Shown here piece after piece: positions 9,339 through 20,268 of a stretch of DNA of 64,000 bases. The translations under genes and the position numbers were made by a program. Origin of the DNA: Parapristionchus giblindavisi (taxonomy: Eukaryota > Nematoda > Chromadorea > Rhabditida > Diplogasteridae); the NCBI GenBank assembly GCA_943737045.1, contig CALSFV010000335.1:124001-188000 (forward strand), in the 5' to 3' direction. How positions within the stretch are numbered: the first letter of the stretch is position 1; each line of letters begins with the position of its first letter. The notes under the pieces were generated by a model. That model had not been told where the DNA came from. It made no database searches and saw only the letters and a program-made list of their open reading frames with translations.

Positions 9339-11375
9339 CAGGGCTTGGATTTGACGCTTGACGATTTGACGATTTGACGATTTGACGGTTTTGACGGATT
9401 AACAGTATCAATCCGTCAAATTATTTTTTGACGGAAACCGTCAAATTTTATCCGTCAAATAGGTCAAAAGTTAAAGCGACAATAAAAGCTGAAATGGGCG
9501 AGAAAAATCAATAATAATATGTAATTTTTAAATTATACATTTTTCAACTACCATTCCTTTATTTTTCACGCTAAATAAAGTACTGTAAATGTGTTCAGTT
9601 ATGAACACAATCGCTTTTCGTCATGTAATAAGAACATCAAAATTTATGACTTTGAGTAATTAACTATGAATCGATGTTTATGTTATGTCGTTGTGTTTTT
9701 GTTGCTCTCAGGAAAACCCTTGGTAAAAGATGATTTTGAATTAAGCAAGAGGCATTTACAATATTTTGAGGAATTTGACGGATTTGACGGTATTTGACGG
9801 ATTTTCTAACGGTCAAATTGACGTTTTGACAAATCCGTCAAATCCGTCAACGAATCCGTCAAACGAATCCGTATTAGGGTGTCCGGAAAGTCTTTGCACT
9901 TTTTTCACCATTCATGTTTCTTCAAATAACTAACTAAGAAACTGCATTCAAATTGTGATATCCTGCGCATGTTTAACAATAACTGTCGTCCATGTCGTAG
10001 GCAACTGCATAACATCATACTGGCAGAACTCCTTTGGACGCGAGGCAATTCATAGGCCAATCTCCCATTTCACATCTGTTTGATTGCGAGTGGTTTTCCC
10101 TCTGCAGCAGTCCCTGAGAGATGGGAAAGCATGGCGTTCACAAAGGGACAGGTCGGGGGAATACGGTGGATGGGGAAGTCAGTCGATTTCTAAATTGCTC
10201 AGTTTTTTCTGCGCCTTGTTAGTGTGATGTGTCCTTTCGTTGCCTATTAAAAACAATATTTTTAATCACACAAAGTGTCTGAGAAGGACTCAACCCTCCA
10301 TCTCCTCCAGTTGCTCGCAGAAGATATAGATGTTAACAGTCTGCCCCTCAGGTAATAGCTCGAGATGCACCCCAGCAAGAGATCAGAAGAAGAAAAGAGC
10401 GACTCATTTCTTCAATTCGGATTGCGTTTCGGGACAGTTTTAGCATCCTTCCAAGCGGGCACCCTTTCCATCATTATATCAGGGTTGTCGTATGACACCC
10501 ACTTATCATCTTGGCAGACAATATGCATGATACAATCAGTGGATCGAGAACGGCCGAGATTTGAAGTGGAGATGTAGACTCGGTTTCTGGGGAGCAAGGC
10601 TGAGATGACATGAGAAAACACTTAATGTGCCCTGGGGCGAACAGAAGACCGAATGAGGATGCGTTGGCTGGTGGATCTTGGAGTACCAGTTGCCTGCTCC
10701 ATGTATCTCTAACTCTTCTTCGGCTCACTTGTGACAGTGCGTCTTGATTCGAACTGGGATGACGTCATGGTCTTGGTTTTTCAACCAAACAAAAATGATT
10801 TTTCTTGAACTGCCAATACCAGAAGAAGCATGATACACGACACTGCCCCATGGGCTTCATTGAATGGGGTAGTTATGGTTCGCTTCTAATGTAGTCCGCC
10901 CAGTACGGTACAAATGAAGAAGGACATGTGAAATACTGGGAAATGTCCCATGGCTAAAAAATAAAATATGGTCAAGGAAAGAGAGTTGGCAAATGAAACT
11001 TATCACATTTGCTGATCAATAGGCCCCCCCCATAGAGGAAAAAAGCCACGAGGTATAGCGATCGCTCTCGACCGTGAAAGAGTGGTCCAAAGTAAGTACA
11101 GAAAAAAGTGCAAAGACTTTCCGGACACCCTAATAATAAGAACATCAAAATTTATGACTTTGAGTAATTAACTATGAATCGATGTTTATGTTATGTCGTT
11201 GTGTTTTTTGTTGTTCTCAGTTGAAAACCCTCGGTAAAAGATGATTTTGAATTAAGCAAGAGGCATTTACAATATTTTGAGGAATTTGACGGATTTGACG
11301 GTATTTGACGTATTTTCAACCGTCAAATTGACGTTTTGACGAATCCGTCAAATTTTCATTTGACGCCCAGCCCTG
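9339..11375. mobile_element. hAT-like non-autonomous element, 8-bp TSD
   Basis: Ends CAGGGCTTGG and CCAGCCCTG are inverted, and the flanks are perfect 8-base duplications GTTAGAAT (9,331-9,338 and 11,376-11,383). CAGGG termini with 8-bp duplications are typical of the hAT superfamily. Subterminal regions are arrays of GATTTGACG and CGTCAAAT in opposite orientations (9,355-9,470 and 11,280-11,360). No hAT transposase is visible. It interrupts exon H1 of copy A, since removing it and one GTTAGAAT restores the homologous exon seen in copies B and D. It hosts a mariner (9,874-11,133). Confidence 0.85.
9874..11133 (-). mobile_element. Mariner element with degenerate transposase
   Basis: Inverted ends TTAGGGTGTCCGGAAAGTCT, TA-flanked (9,872-9,873 and 11,134-11,135), length 1,260, the usual mariner size. 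On the minus strand, near 10,560-10,430, IVCQDDKWVSYDNPD is the first catalytic block (usually 'TGDEKW..YDN'). Near 10,210-10,140 the sequence reads as a degraded 'LPHPPYSPDLS' block. Several frameshifts and stops make it inactive. A segment of about 240 host bases is present on both sides (9,627-9,871 and 11,136-11,345). Confidence 0.85.
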
Positions 11376-11587
11376 GTTAGAATGTCATCCCTCGGCAGAA
11401 AGCGCTTTGCTATGGTCAGTATAAAAATGTACTTATATAGGAAAATGAAATCATATAATTGTCACTAAATTTCTTTTAGCGATTGCAATGATCTGCGTAT
11501 ACTTGTTAGTCGCATCGAAATGCGTCCTTATAACAGAGAGTTCGTTTTTTTCTCTTCTCATATGTTACTAATTTAACAAAAACACAG

Positions 11588-11711
11588 AAAAAAGCGTACT
11601 CCACATTGTACAGAAAATCTATGAAGTGTTATATTTAACACTTTTTGTGTTAAAATACCTCAAAATGTGTAAATATATACTTCACTGGTCTTGTGGAGTG
11701 CACTTTTTGAT
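11588..11711. repeat. GTACTCCAC palindromic MITE copy
   Basis: Palindrome with AAAAGCGTACTCCAC at one end and GTGGAGTGCACTTTTTGA at the other, and TTTAACAC/GTGTTAAA in the centre. It sits in the H2-H3 intron. The same insertion is in all H copies, so it was in the ancestor. Confidence 0.85.
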
Positions 11712-11767
11712 CTGAGTGAAGCACGAACTTATCCTATATGCAATTTACAGCATTTAACTTTCACATA

Positions 11768-13035
11768 TTATGTTGTCTCATAAGTTCCTGTCTTTGTGTC
11801 ACATTTTTTCGATTTCTTTGTTCTTAGAAATGAATGTAGCCAGCGATCTAAAAGATCATGCTTGCACATCGGTGATGTCTTGCCAACATCTTATCAGCAT
11901 ATGGGTTCCAAGTAACCAGAACTCTTGGAACTGGGAGGCAAAGAATCCGGTGAAGGCCCACTTGACATCAACTCTTTTTTTTCTTATTGGTCTACTTTAA
12001 GAAATCGATGGAGGGTGGAAACGAGGTGTTCATAGCGCAAGGCATAGTCTGTAGTATAAGCAGGGTTGCGTAGGACATCCCAGCCATACACGGCTAGTTT
12101 AGCATAAATCCATATATCTCTATGCAGTCACTCTTGTTAGTCCTGAAAGTGGTTTTTGGCATTTTTCTCGTTTCTCGATTAAGCGCGAAACCTCCGATCC
12201 CGTAGTCAGAGAGTATAAGGGATGGCGGTAATAGTAGATATGTCGGTAATAAGTTACAAGTGTTTCACCCATTTAGCTAGCGAGCACAATTTCACTCCTC
12301 AATTTTGCATCGAAAATCACGTTTGGGATTTTTTCCTGTCAGCTCAGTCATATCAATCAACAAAGACTCCTCACTGCTGTCATAATAGAGGACCCATCTA
12401 TCATCTCTCGTGATCGTTTGATTGGGTCATGCCTTGTTGCGGCGGGAGATAAAAAGAAAGGTAGTCATACCAAACCTTATATTATTGTCTATTGGGTAAA
12501 ACGGGATGAATTGTTCATTTTCAAATTTTGTACACTTTCGACTTCCACAACTGCTTTCGCTATAGTTGGGAGGTGAACACCGACCATGGTTGACAAAACC
12601 TCACTGGCGCGATGAGGGTCCAATCCCGCTTCTTCGTGATTCGTTTCAAAATGTAGCACGATGGAAGGCCCAGATTGGTAACATTGACCGACAGTGTAGT
12701 CTCTGCAATGGAAGCGATGCAACCGGGTCTTCACAGTTCCATGACAAGGAGTGCCTATGCTATGCATGCCTCGCAGCATGACTGCACAGAACTTCTTCTT
12801 AAAGGACGAGAGCAAAATAAAAATTATCACGATTTTTACATAATTTTTTTAAACAAAATTTAGCGTAATTTTCCACTTGGAATACTATCGATGCTCCAAA
12901 TATCATGCTCACACAGATGAGATAATGTCCTATCAGCAGCACTTGGCCAGACAACCCTGTATGTTCATAGCTAAAAAAAAGAGAGCGCTTCGAAATCATG
13001 ACACAAAAAAGTCAGGAATTTATGAGACAACCTAA
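11768..13035 (-). mobile_element. maT-like mariner inserted in exon H3
   Basis: Ends TTATGTTGTCTCATAAGTTC and, inverted, TTAGGTTGTCTCATAAATTC, with TA duplications at 11,766-11,767 and 13,036-13,037; length 1,268. On the minus strand the N-terminal part (12,489-12,830) holds a helix-turn-helix-like region with GVHLPTIAKAV. Near 11,930 VDVKWAFTGFFASQFQEFW then IRCWQDI matches the mariner C-terminus ('FFAS....FW..GI..L..RWQ'). Stops and frameshifts make it inactive. Confidence 0.8.
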
Positions 13036-13479
13036 TATCACATAAAAAGTTGAGTAAGCTAACACCATATTCCAGTCAACTGCGTCAAGTACAGTTTCTG
13101 CAACCTGAAGCTGCGCTTGACTATGTTAAAAAAGAGTTCAAAGTGTACAAGTCAGTTTTATGAGTGAATTTCTTTATGCATCTTGACAATTGTACATGTA
13201 AAGCAGAAAAATGAGAAATAAACGAAATTACTTTTCAGAAGCGAGGAATTCTACGAATTTGTTAAGGAATATATAATGTATTTTCAAGATATTGTTAGTG
13301 CAGAGATAAATAACAGACCAATGAAGGTGGTTTGGTAATTCTTCCCTCAATCTTATGATAAATGAAATGTATTTAAAAAAAGATAATAATCGTAATTTAC
13401 ATGTACGTTATATATCAAACGAGTGAGATGCGTGAAGAAACAAAATAAATTAGCTGAACGGTTTACAAAAATTGTCTTA

Positions 13480-13700
13480 TATAAAAGAAAAATGACATGC
13501 AGATGCAGTGTGCCTCAACCGTCTAGCTACCGTATGCGCACCACTTCAGCGCTCGCCATTATTGTCTGGCAAATTTTATGATCGGTACTGTAAATTTTCA
13601 AAAATATCTTACCGCGATCGTGCGATCGATATACAAATAATACAGTATATCTTTCCAGTGAATAAATAGATATCATTTTCGGACCAGTGTGATTTGCCTT
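13480..13700. repeat. Shared 3' flank of the H gene
   Basis: Contains GTGCCTCAACCGTCTAGCTA, CCACTTCAGCGCTCGCCATT and the palindromic CGCGATCGTGCGATCGATAT. The same block follows H4 in copy B (about 23,350-23,470, truncated) and in the array (35,820-36,030; 42,540-42,730; 49,960-50,150). It therefore belongs to the duplicated unit and may include the 3' UTR or downstream regulatory sequence. Confidence 0.6.
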
Positions 13701-13867
13701 TTAATTTTTTTTCTCATTAATAAAAATTTTGTTTCATTTTCTACAACTTTTTATCATGGAAACTCTTGATTAAGACTTTGAGAATACAAAAATATTCATA
13801 CGAAAAGGAAATAAATGATGCGTCCAAATGCGCCCGCAGCGGAAAATTTATGATGACCCGAGGTCAA

Positions 13868-14075
13868 ATACTAGTTACCATTATATCAATAGTGAGCCAA
13901 CTTTTATTTTTCTGGATACCGTAATCCGAACTACCGTAATCTAGCTACCGTATTCTGCAATATTATAGCTAAATTCACGGCAAATCCCTGTTTGATTACG
14001 GTAGTACCCGTTACGGCATATAGAAAGATAAAAGTTGGCTCACTACTGATATTATGGCAACTAGTATTTGGAGTA
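13868..14075. repeat. Small inverted-repeat element
   Basis: Arms ATACTAGTTACCATTATATC (left) and its near-complement at 14,050-14,075, including AGTGAGCCAACTTTTATYTT in both. The centre holds several TACGGTA motifs. Confidence 0.7.
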
Positions 14076-14844
14076 TCGTGAATTTTTCGACTTTGCCCAT
14101 TTTCAACCATGAACCCCGGGTCATGGGTCGAATGAAAAAAGTCAGTTCGCGATTCCTGACGGTTACGGTAGCCCAATACCGTACACTCCCACTGATAGCA
14201 ATGGTACAACTTTGGATGCCATACGTCAAATCCCAACCGATTTATGATCCGTTGTGCAAACGATCGTTGGCAAAACGATCGCCCCCCCCCCAAAAAAAAA
14301 CAACATGAAACTTAAATTCGACACAACTTGATCACATCGATACCATTATGCGATCGTTCTTGCCTCCATTGGTGCTCGTAGACGGGGTCTCTTCCTGAAA
14401 TTCAGAGCGTTTAGAATCGGGAAAAAAAGAAAAGAAATATTGTGATCCCTTTTGATCTACCTCCATCACAGTACTCCAAGCAATGTTTGCCGTATGCCTC
14501 AGTCATGTCAAGAACATCGATGAAATATGTTTAAAACTACCAAATTACCAAATTGACCGATTAGGGAATACGGTAGGTGCACACCATAATTACGATTTTC
14601 GTTATAAAACGATTAGTTCACTTAATTCATATTTTTTTCCGTATTCCGAACGATAGTGCCTCACATATTGCATGAATTGTGGACCAGCTGACCACGAAAT
14701 CATCCCTTCATCCTTCAAACCCAGCTGCCTTAAAGGGAGAGATACCTTTGTCAAAAACCCCGTTTGAACGACCAGTGATATCGGGTAAATTGTTAGCACA
14801 TATTAAGAAAATATGCTGAGAAAATTCGCAAGAAACGATGGACC

Positions 14845-14912
14845 GATCGAGGAATCGAACCACAGATAGGCAGGCTATGAGGCGAGCCCACTACCGACTG
14901 CGCTATGGTTCG
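14845..14912 (-). tRNA. tRNA-like relic (probably tRNA-derived repeat)
   Basis: The minus strand has an A-box-like TAGCGCAGTCGGTAGTGGGC and a B-box GGTTCGATTCC at tRNA spacing, with CTCATAG where an anticodon loop would be. The T-stem and acceptor stem do not pair well, so I do not call a functional tRNA. Confidence 0.4.
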
Positions 14913-15179
14913 TATTTATGTAGGACAGCGAAAGATATGATATGAATCCTTATTAGAGAGCCATTGATAATGATAGAAGAAATAGGTGACTGTCGGACTT
15001 GTGCATTTTTCGTTTTCTATTCCTGTTCTTCAATTTTCACTGATTTTCTATTATTCTCTTTGTATTGTAGATGTCTGAATTTCATCATTGTTCAAATTGT
15101 CATAATTTTTTAACCAGTGACTCATATTCTTTCTTCCAATGTGCATCTTATTATACCTGACAAGGACAATGCACAGCGT

Positions 15180-15325
15180 TTCGAGAGCGGAATTTGGCGA
15201 GGCGACGAGAGAAAAAGAGAGACAACAACGCGCGAGAGAGAGTGCAGACAGTTAGACACACGCGACGCGACACGCGACGCATGTAAGGGCGCGGAGGAGA
15301 GAGACTCCGCCCCGCTCAGTTGATG
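15180..15325. other. CpG- and purine-rich block
   Basis: A locally GC-rich tract with repeated CGCGACGCGACACGCGACGC and GAGAGAGAG runs in an otherwise AT-rich setting. It could be promoter-like sequence, but no exon is visible downstream. The rest of 14,920-15,640 shows nothing identifiable. Confidence 0.35.
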
Positions 15326-15642
15326 TGCATTATTGGCATCTTGCCAAAAAATTTGTGTCCGCTCTCCCCACATGGCTGAAACGCTGTGCAATGCTATAGC
15401 AGGATTATTACAATATTCTGATGAACACACTCGAGTATATGTCAGTCAATCTCTTTGGAAATCCACATAAAGAAAATAAAAAAAGGTTGTTCTTAATATG
15501 GTATGACCATGTCATATACATCATATCAACTATTCTGAACATAGAAAATATACTGTGTTCTTTTCACTTCTTCATATTTTATCATTAGTACTTTCAATGA
15601 TTTTCGTTTTAACTCTGTCGTTAAAATAAAAGATGCGATAAA

Positions 15643-15736
<94 letters not shown>
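15643..15736. repeat. (TTA)n microsatellite
   Basis: About 31 uninterrupted ATT/TTA units. Confidence 0.97.
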
Positions 15737-15738
<2 letters not shown>

Positions 15739-16036
15739 CATTTTTTTCTAAAAGCCCAACCAGGCAACATTTTGAACTTTATTTTATAACCAGCAAGTAT
15801 AATTCATCCATTTATTGTTTATTGTTTAAAATTCATACGGTGAATGAATAAATAAAATTAACTTAATAACTACCTATCGTACATTCAGGTAGGCTAATGA
15901 GCAAGCATAATCAAAACCAAACATTTTATATTCCTAGATTCTCATGACTTTGTTCGGAGAGAAATAGGAGTGATGGATTGGATGGAAGAAGCGACGAGAA
16001 GAAAACTGAACTGGGCCAAGAAGATAAGGAATATGG

Positions 16037-16038
<2 letters not shown>

Positions 16039-16112
<74 letters not shown>
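16039..16112. repeat. (TA)n microsatellite
   Basis: About 37 uninterrupted TA units at the left edge of the insertion into the non-LTR relic. TATATATAT also borders the right edge near 17,428. Confidence 0.97.
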
Positions 16113-16113
<1 letters not shown>

Positions 16114-16129
16114 TATATTTGATGGGAAC

Positions 16130-16327
16130 TACCAGCTGGTCACCTTGAAGCTTGGAGGAGTATCGTTGATTTTGTGGGGTTATTTCTCGGCAGTTGGGGC
16201 TGGTCCCCCAGACCATGTGAAGGGAGTTATGGGGAAGGAGGACAATACTGATATCTTAGAGACCTATTTGCTTCCCTCAAACGTCTCTTCACCCAAGTTA
16301 GAAGCTTCTCATATCTCAATTTGGTGA
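16130..16327 (+). pseudogene. Tc1-type transposase central fragment
   Basis: Encodes LGGVSLILWGYFSAVGAGP followed by GVMGKEDNTDILETYLLPS, a clear counterpart of the Tc1 block 'GGGSVMVWGCFS..G.G....I.G.M....Y..IL...LLPS'. It ends abruptly where an oppositely oriented N-terminal fragment begins. Confidence 0.8.
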
Positions 16328-16560
16328 AATTCCGCAAATTCTCGATTGGTGTCTATTGCAGTGAGCCTCGAGTTCTCCATCGCGACGCGGGTAATCAGAT
16401 GATACGATGTCGTGGTCGTCTTGAGAGGTCGTCCATTAGTCCTTTTCATTGTTTGGACACGGATTGCAGTTTTAATGACCTTGGGGATAGTCGAAACAGA
16501 CATCCGGAACAGCTGCGACAGGGGGCTGCGGACGGAGCCATCTGACGTTCACGACGAAAG
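16320..16560 (-). pseudogene. Tc1-type transposase N-terminal fragment (inverted)
   Basis: The minus strand encodes FRMSVSTIPKVIKTAIRVQT, then GRPLKTTTTSYHL and AMENSRLTAID. These correspond to the second helix-turn-helix, the GRP motif and the following helix of Tc1 transposases. Placed tail to tail with the central fragment, it shows an internal inversion or two overlapping insertions. Confidence 0.7.
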
Positions 16561-16957
16561 GATTCTAGTGTAACGAGGATTCGGTGGAATATTGCTCCCC
16601 AGAGGCCGTGACATCGTTTTAAAATGATATAATACACATTAGTAACGAAATGGGTGAAAAACTCTGAAGAAAACGAAGAAAACGAAAATCTGACTTTTGT
16701 GAATTTTGATAAATTCGAAATTAATTTTACCGTAAGAGTTCAACCGGGGTGTTTATTTGTGCAAAACACGTAAAAACATTCTCAAACTATTCCCTGAAAC
16801 GCTGGACAGGATCGGTTGAGTTTGAACAAAGTTATGACGAAAATGTGCTTTTGATATACTTTTGGACGGTACTATATATATACCGTCAAAACGAAAAAAA
16901 GTGAAACATTTGTGACAAATTGTGACAAATTGCACTAGATGATGGATTTTCTCAGGG

Positions 16958-16961
<4 letters not shown>

Positions 16962-17005
<44 letters not shown>

Positions 17006-17006
17006 G
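16962..17006. repeat. (ATT)n microsatellite
   Basis: About 15 ATT units. Confidence 0.95.
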
Positions 17007-17986
17007 TGTGGATGTGTTTCCCCAATGGATTGATGTATGATAAAAGTGAAAAAATAATCGGGAGCGCCGCGGAGAAAAATTGGTATTCTGTAGCATACTG
17101 TAGAATCTTACTGTAAAACTGCTGCCATCGCGCTTGCTTCGTCTAATCATGGATGTATCTATCATTATAAGACTAATTACAGTGAATTTGCATTTCTTGA
17201 ACCATGGCATGGATCAGGTTGCAAAACAGGTATACGGTACCGTATACCAGTTTCACCAAACCGCGTTCACAGTGAATCATTTAAATCGATTTCTTCACAT
17301 GTCAATTAGGCATGCCCAGTGATGCTCAAATACCATATTCTCTAATAAAAAATTGCAACCGCGTTTAGATATCATGATACAAAATTTTCCAAATCTTGTG
17401 AACTTTTGTGACAAATTGTCACAAATTATATATATCGATTTTGATCGACAAGAAGACTAACAGTTTGGATATCGTATGATCGAGTACTCAACTGAGGACA
17501 AGGAAGACCGCTGGAGAGATGGGGAGACGAGATTACAAAGATAACGGGAGAACATTGGTGGAGCTTAGGGTTCCGCATTATTTATTTATTTATTTTATCT
17601 ACATGCACACGCATGCAACGACACATGAAAATGATATGAACAAAAATAAATAGGTGATGATAATGACTTCGCTATCTAGAAGAAAGAAATAAATGAAAAG
17701 AAATAATGCATTCGTGCACTAAGTCGTGCAATTTGTGCAATCGTGCAGAGTCGTGCATCATTTTTCTTCATCAGCGCCATTTAGCGGTCGTTATTTGCAA
17801 TGCTTTAGTGGAATTTGCATTTATATAACAAAGAAGATACCGATCCTGCCTTTAGAAGATCCACTATAGCTTAACCGATAAAGAATGGTCAACCTAAAGC
17901 CTGATCAGCGCAACTATGCTACCCCTGATAAATTATGTTATGTTATGTTATGCATGACTTTGAACTACATATTAGGCGACTATTGT

Positions 17987-20268
17987 ATTAGGCGACGACA
18001 TAACATGCGTGTCGCGTAAGGATCAATACAACTGTCGGACAATGAAAAAATGAAAATTTGGTTTAAATCATTTTTGGATAGCCCTGACAGTGCCGGGGAA
18101 GATAGCGTTTCGATTTTTCGTCTAAGATCAATTTTGACGAAGATAGACGCCGTTGACTGTCGGAATTTGTGGAAAAGTATTGACTTTCACCCCCAATAGC
18201 TCGCTTTTGAATGGGAATAGCGAAAATATCATAGAGACATAAATTGTAGAAAATTCTCAGGAGAATCGAGATAACACAAGCAGAAATTACAAAATCGATT
18301 TTTCATCATCTTCTGCGGCGGAAAGCTGACGTTTGCACCACAAATCGAAAGTACAATTTTTTATTGGTTCAGATGATAGATATTGCGAAGACGGATCGAT
18401 TGATGTATAGTTATTGGGGTCGAATCGTGACCGCAATATGAGTTTTTCCCAAAAAACGAGTCTGAAATCACGGACAGACGAGTGGGTAGATCAAAGTGAC
18501 TCTTCCATCTCTCGAGCGAGAAATCGGCTGTCCGAGATTTCAGACTCGTTTTTTTTTGGGAAAAACTCATATTGCGGTCACGATTCGACCCCAATAACTA
18601 TACATCAATCGATCCGTCTTCACAATATCTATCATCTGAACCAATAAAAAATTGTACTTTCGATTTGTGGTGCAAACGTCAGCTTTCCGCGACAGAGGAT
18701 GATGAAAAATCGATTTTGTAATTTCTGCTTGTGTTATCTCGATTCTCCTGAGAATTTTCTACAATTTATGTCTCTATGATATTTTCGCTATTCCCATTCC
18801 AAAGCGAACTATTGCGGGTGAAAGTCAAGACGTTTCCACAAAATCCGACAGTGAACGACGTCTTTCTTCGTCAAAATTGATTTTAGACAAAAAATCGAAA
18901 CGCTATCTTTTCCGGCACTGTCAGGGCTATTCAAAAATAGCAAATATAATAGGGGTTAAGTTTTGTCCGGACACCCCACGATTTTGTCTCGATCCTTACG
19001 CGACACGCGTGATAAATAACGCTCGTTTTTCACTCTCCAAAAAAAATTATCATAAAATTTTAACAAAGCATGATGGATTATGGAAATATTCTCCGTTCGG
19101 ATGGATGACCTTCTGCCTTTTACCCGGAAGTTTATGGATCCATTCGTGATAAAAGGACTGGAGATATTTCTGGAAATAGGTGTCGAGTACGGTATGGATG
19201 GTTAGGTATTTGAAGCTTTGCGCTTTGAGGAAGTGATGGAGCACCGGGAAGAGATGGCAACCATAGTCGGCAAGGTCGGTTGAGTACATAGAGTGGGGGA
19301 GTACAGTTCACTCATATCCATCCCGTTAGCTCAGCATGGGTCGTTCTTTTGGCATGAGGTTCAGCGTCTTCTTGTTGAAGTTAGATCCGAGTGTCCTTCC
19401 CGCGTGATTGTTCGAGGTGGAGTCTTAGCTTCCGCAGCTGGAGAGTGTAGACATGTGCCGTGATAGTCGTACCCTCGGGGAGGAGTTCCCAGTACTAGAC
19501 TCCCCGTACTGAATACCAGATGCACAACATCACTTTTTGGCGGTGAAAATCGGGTTTGGGGGCATCTGCTGGCTATTCGCGCTGACCGAACCACAGTCTC
19601 CTTGGCTCTTCGTAATATTAGAGCATCCACTTTTTATCACCGGTTATAACGTTGACCAGCCAAACAAGCCGGCGACGTAGAGTTAGAAAAGTCTTTGCCA
19701 TGTCCAGTCGGCGATCTTTGTCTTAGTCGGCTAGGATGTGGGGTAGACATCTTCCCTATTTTCACTTATTTCCGAGAGTGTGAAGACCATGTACCACAGT
19801 GCTCTGGTTGACCCCAAGTGCCATTGCAATATCACCGGTATCGGGATACGGATTTGCCTCTACCTCTTAGAGCAATCGATCGAGACCGACTTCCACAGGG
19901 AAACCGGGTTGGTCTTCATCTTCGATGAAAAAGTCCTGTTTCTCGAATTTGACGACCCACTTTCTCATCGGTGTTATGTGAGGCACATGTGAGGGGTACA
20001 CCTCTGCTATGCGATGTTGGCGGTCAGCGCGTTTCAAGCACGAGAGGAAGAGGAATAAAATAACGTTGCGAATGTGAATTCCGTAAGGGGCGAAATTGTA
20101 CGGTTTTCTCGCCTGGAGGACACGCGGGAACTGAATCGAAAACATCCGCAGGATATTCGAGGGACAGCCTATCTAGTATAAACAGCATGGATGCTGGCAA
20201 TAATAACAGAACAAGAACGATGCGACTGAAGTTGAGACTAAAAAACGAACGTTACTTATGTCGTCACC
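17987..20268 (-). mobile_element. Mariner with palindromic insertion
   Basis: The right end (20,240-20,268) is inverted to the left end ATTAGGCGACGACATAA near 17,987-18,003. The left end is split by a 1,008-base palindrome (18,004-19,011). Minus-strand transposase fragments: 20,145-19,867 carries RKWVVKFEKQDFFIEDEDQP (the 'DFDLEDEPRSGRP' region), and 19,289-19,050 carries LADYGCHLFPVLHHFLKAQS and YHEWIHKLPGKRQKVIHPNG (the C-terminus). Other stretches are frameshifted. A related copy on the plus strand lies at 58,425-59,560. Confidence 0.85.
18004..19011. mobile_element. Palindromic MITE with ATAA target duplication
   Basis: Ends CATGCGTGTCGCGTAAGGATC-like (left) and its near-perfect complement (right). 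The arms match over almost the full half-length around a short centre at about 18,475-18,535. ATAA lies on both sides (18,000-18,003 and 19,012-19,015). The uninterrupted mariner end at 59,527-59,560 (reversed) has a single ATAA here, proving the insertion point. No coding capacity is seen. Confidence 0.85.

Larger units (their letters stand above)
9319..13338 (+). pseudogene. Copy A: H1-H4 exons, split by two transposons
   Basis: H1 (9,319 to the hAT insertion, resuming at 11,376 and ending at 11,428) encodes VRMSSLGRKRFAMVSIK. H2 (from 11,480, acceptor TTTCTTTTAG) encodes DCNDLRILVSRIEMRPYNRE then FVFF and stops early. H3 starts at 11,751, is cut at 11,767 by a maT-like mariner, and resumes 13,038-13,150 with SHKKLSKLTPYSSQL and ALDYVKKEFKVYK. 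H4 13,239-13,338 encodes SEEFYEFVKEYIMYFQDIVS and ends at a TAA. Donors and acceptors are nematode-like. The exons match copies B-D in frame and phase. Whether H continues the protein begun by exons X-C or is a second gene is undecided. It is non-functional here because of the insertions. Confidence 0.65.
15948..17575 (+). pseudogene. Non-LTR retrotransposon 3' relic, interrupted
   Basis: At 15,940-16,035 the frame reads REIGVMDWMEEATRRKLNWA then KKIRNMD. After an insertion, 17,437-17,570 reads YRMIEYSTEDK and, one frame over, GRPLERWGDEITKITGEHWW. This is the order of the C-terminal region of RTE/CR1-type reverse transcriptases ('RRKL.WAGH..R', 'W......GRP..RW.D.I......W'). A TTTA-rich tail follows at 17,578. 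The two parts are separated by TA repeats and Tc1 fragments (about 16,040-17,435). Only the last part of the ORF survives. Confidence 0.6.

Noticed and set aside
11480..11575. Hydrophobic frame AIAMICVYLLVASKC as a second signal peptide
   Set aside because: Both frames of H2 are open in some copies, but only the CNxxxxL/ELRxYNR frame joins H1 in the phase that is consistent across copies.
14845..14912. Functional tRNA gene
   Set aside because: A and B boxes are present but the T-stem and acceptor stem do not pair, so I kept it only as a tRNA-like relic.
15926..16216. Protein with a long Tyr-Ile repeat
   Set aside because: It is the translation of the (TA)n microsatellite.
16753..17210. Frames with poly-Asn or poly-Ile
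   Set aside because: They are translations of the (ATT)n microsatellite at 16,962-17,006.
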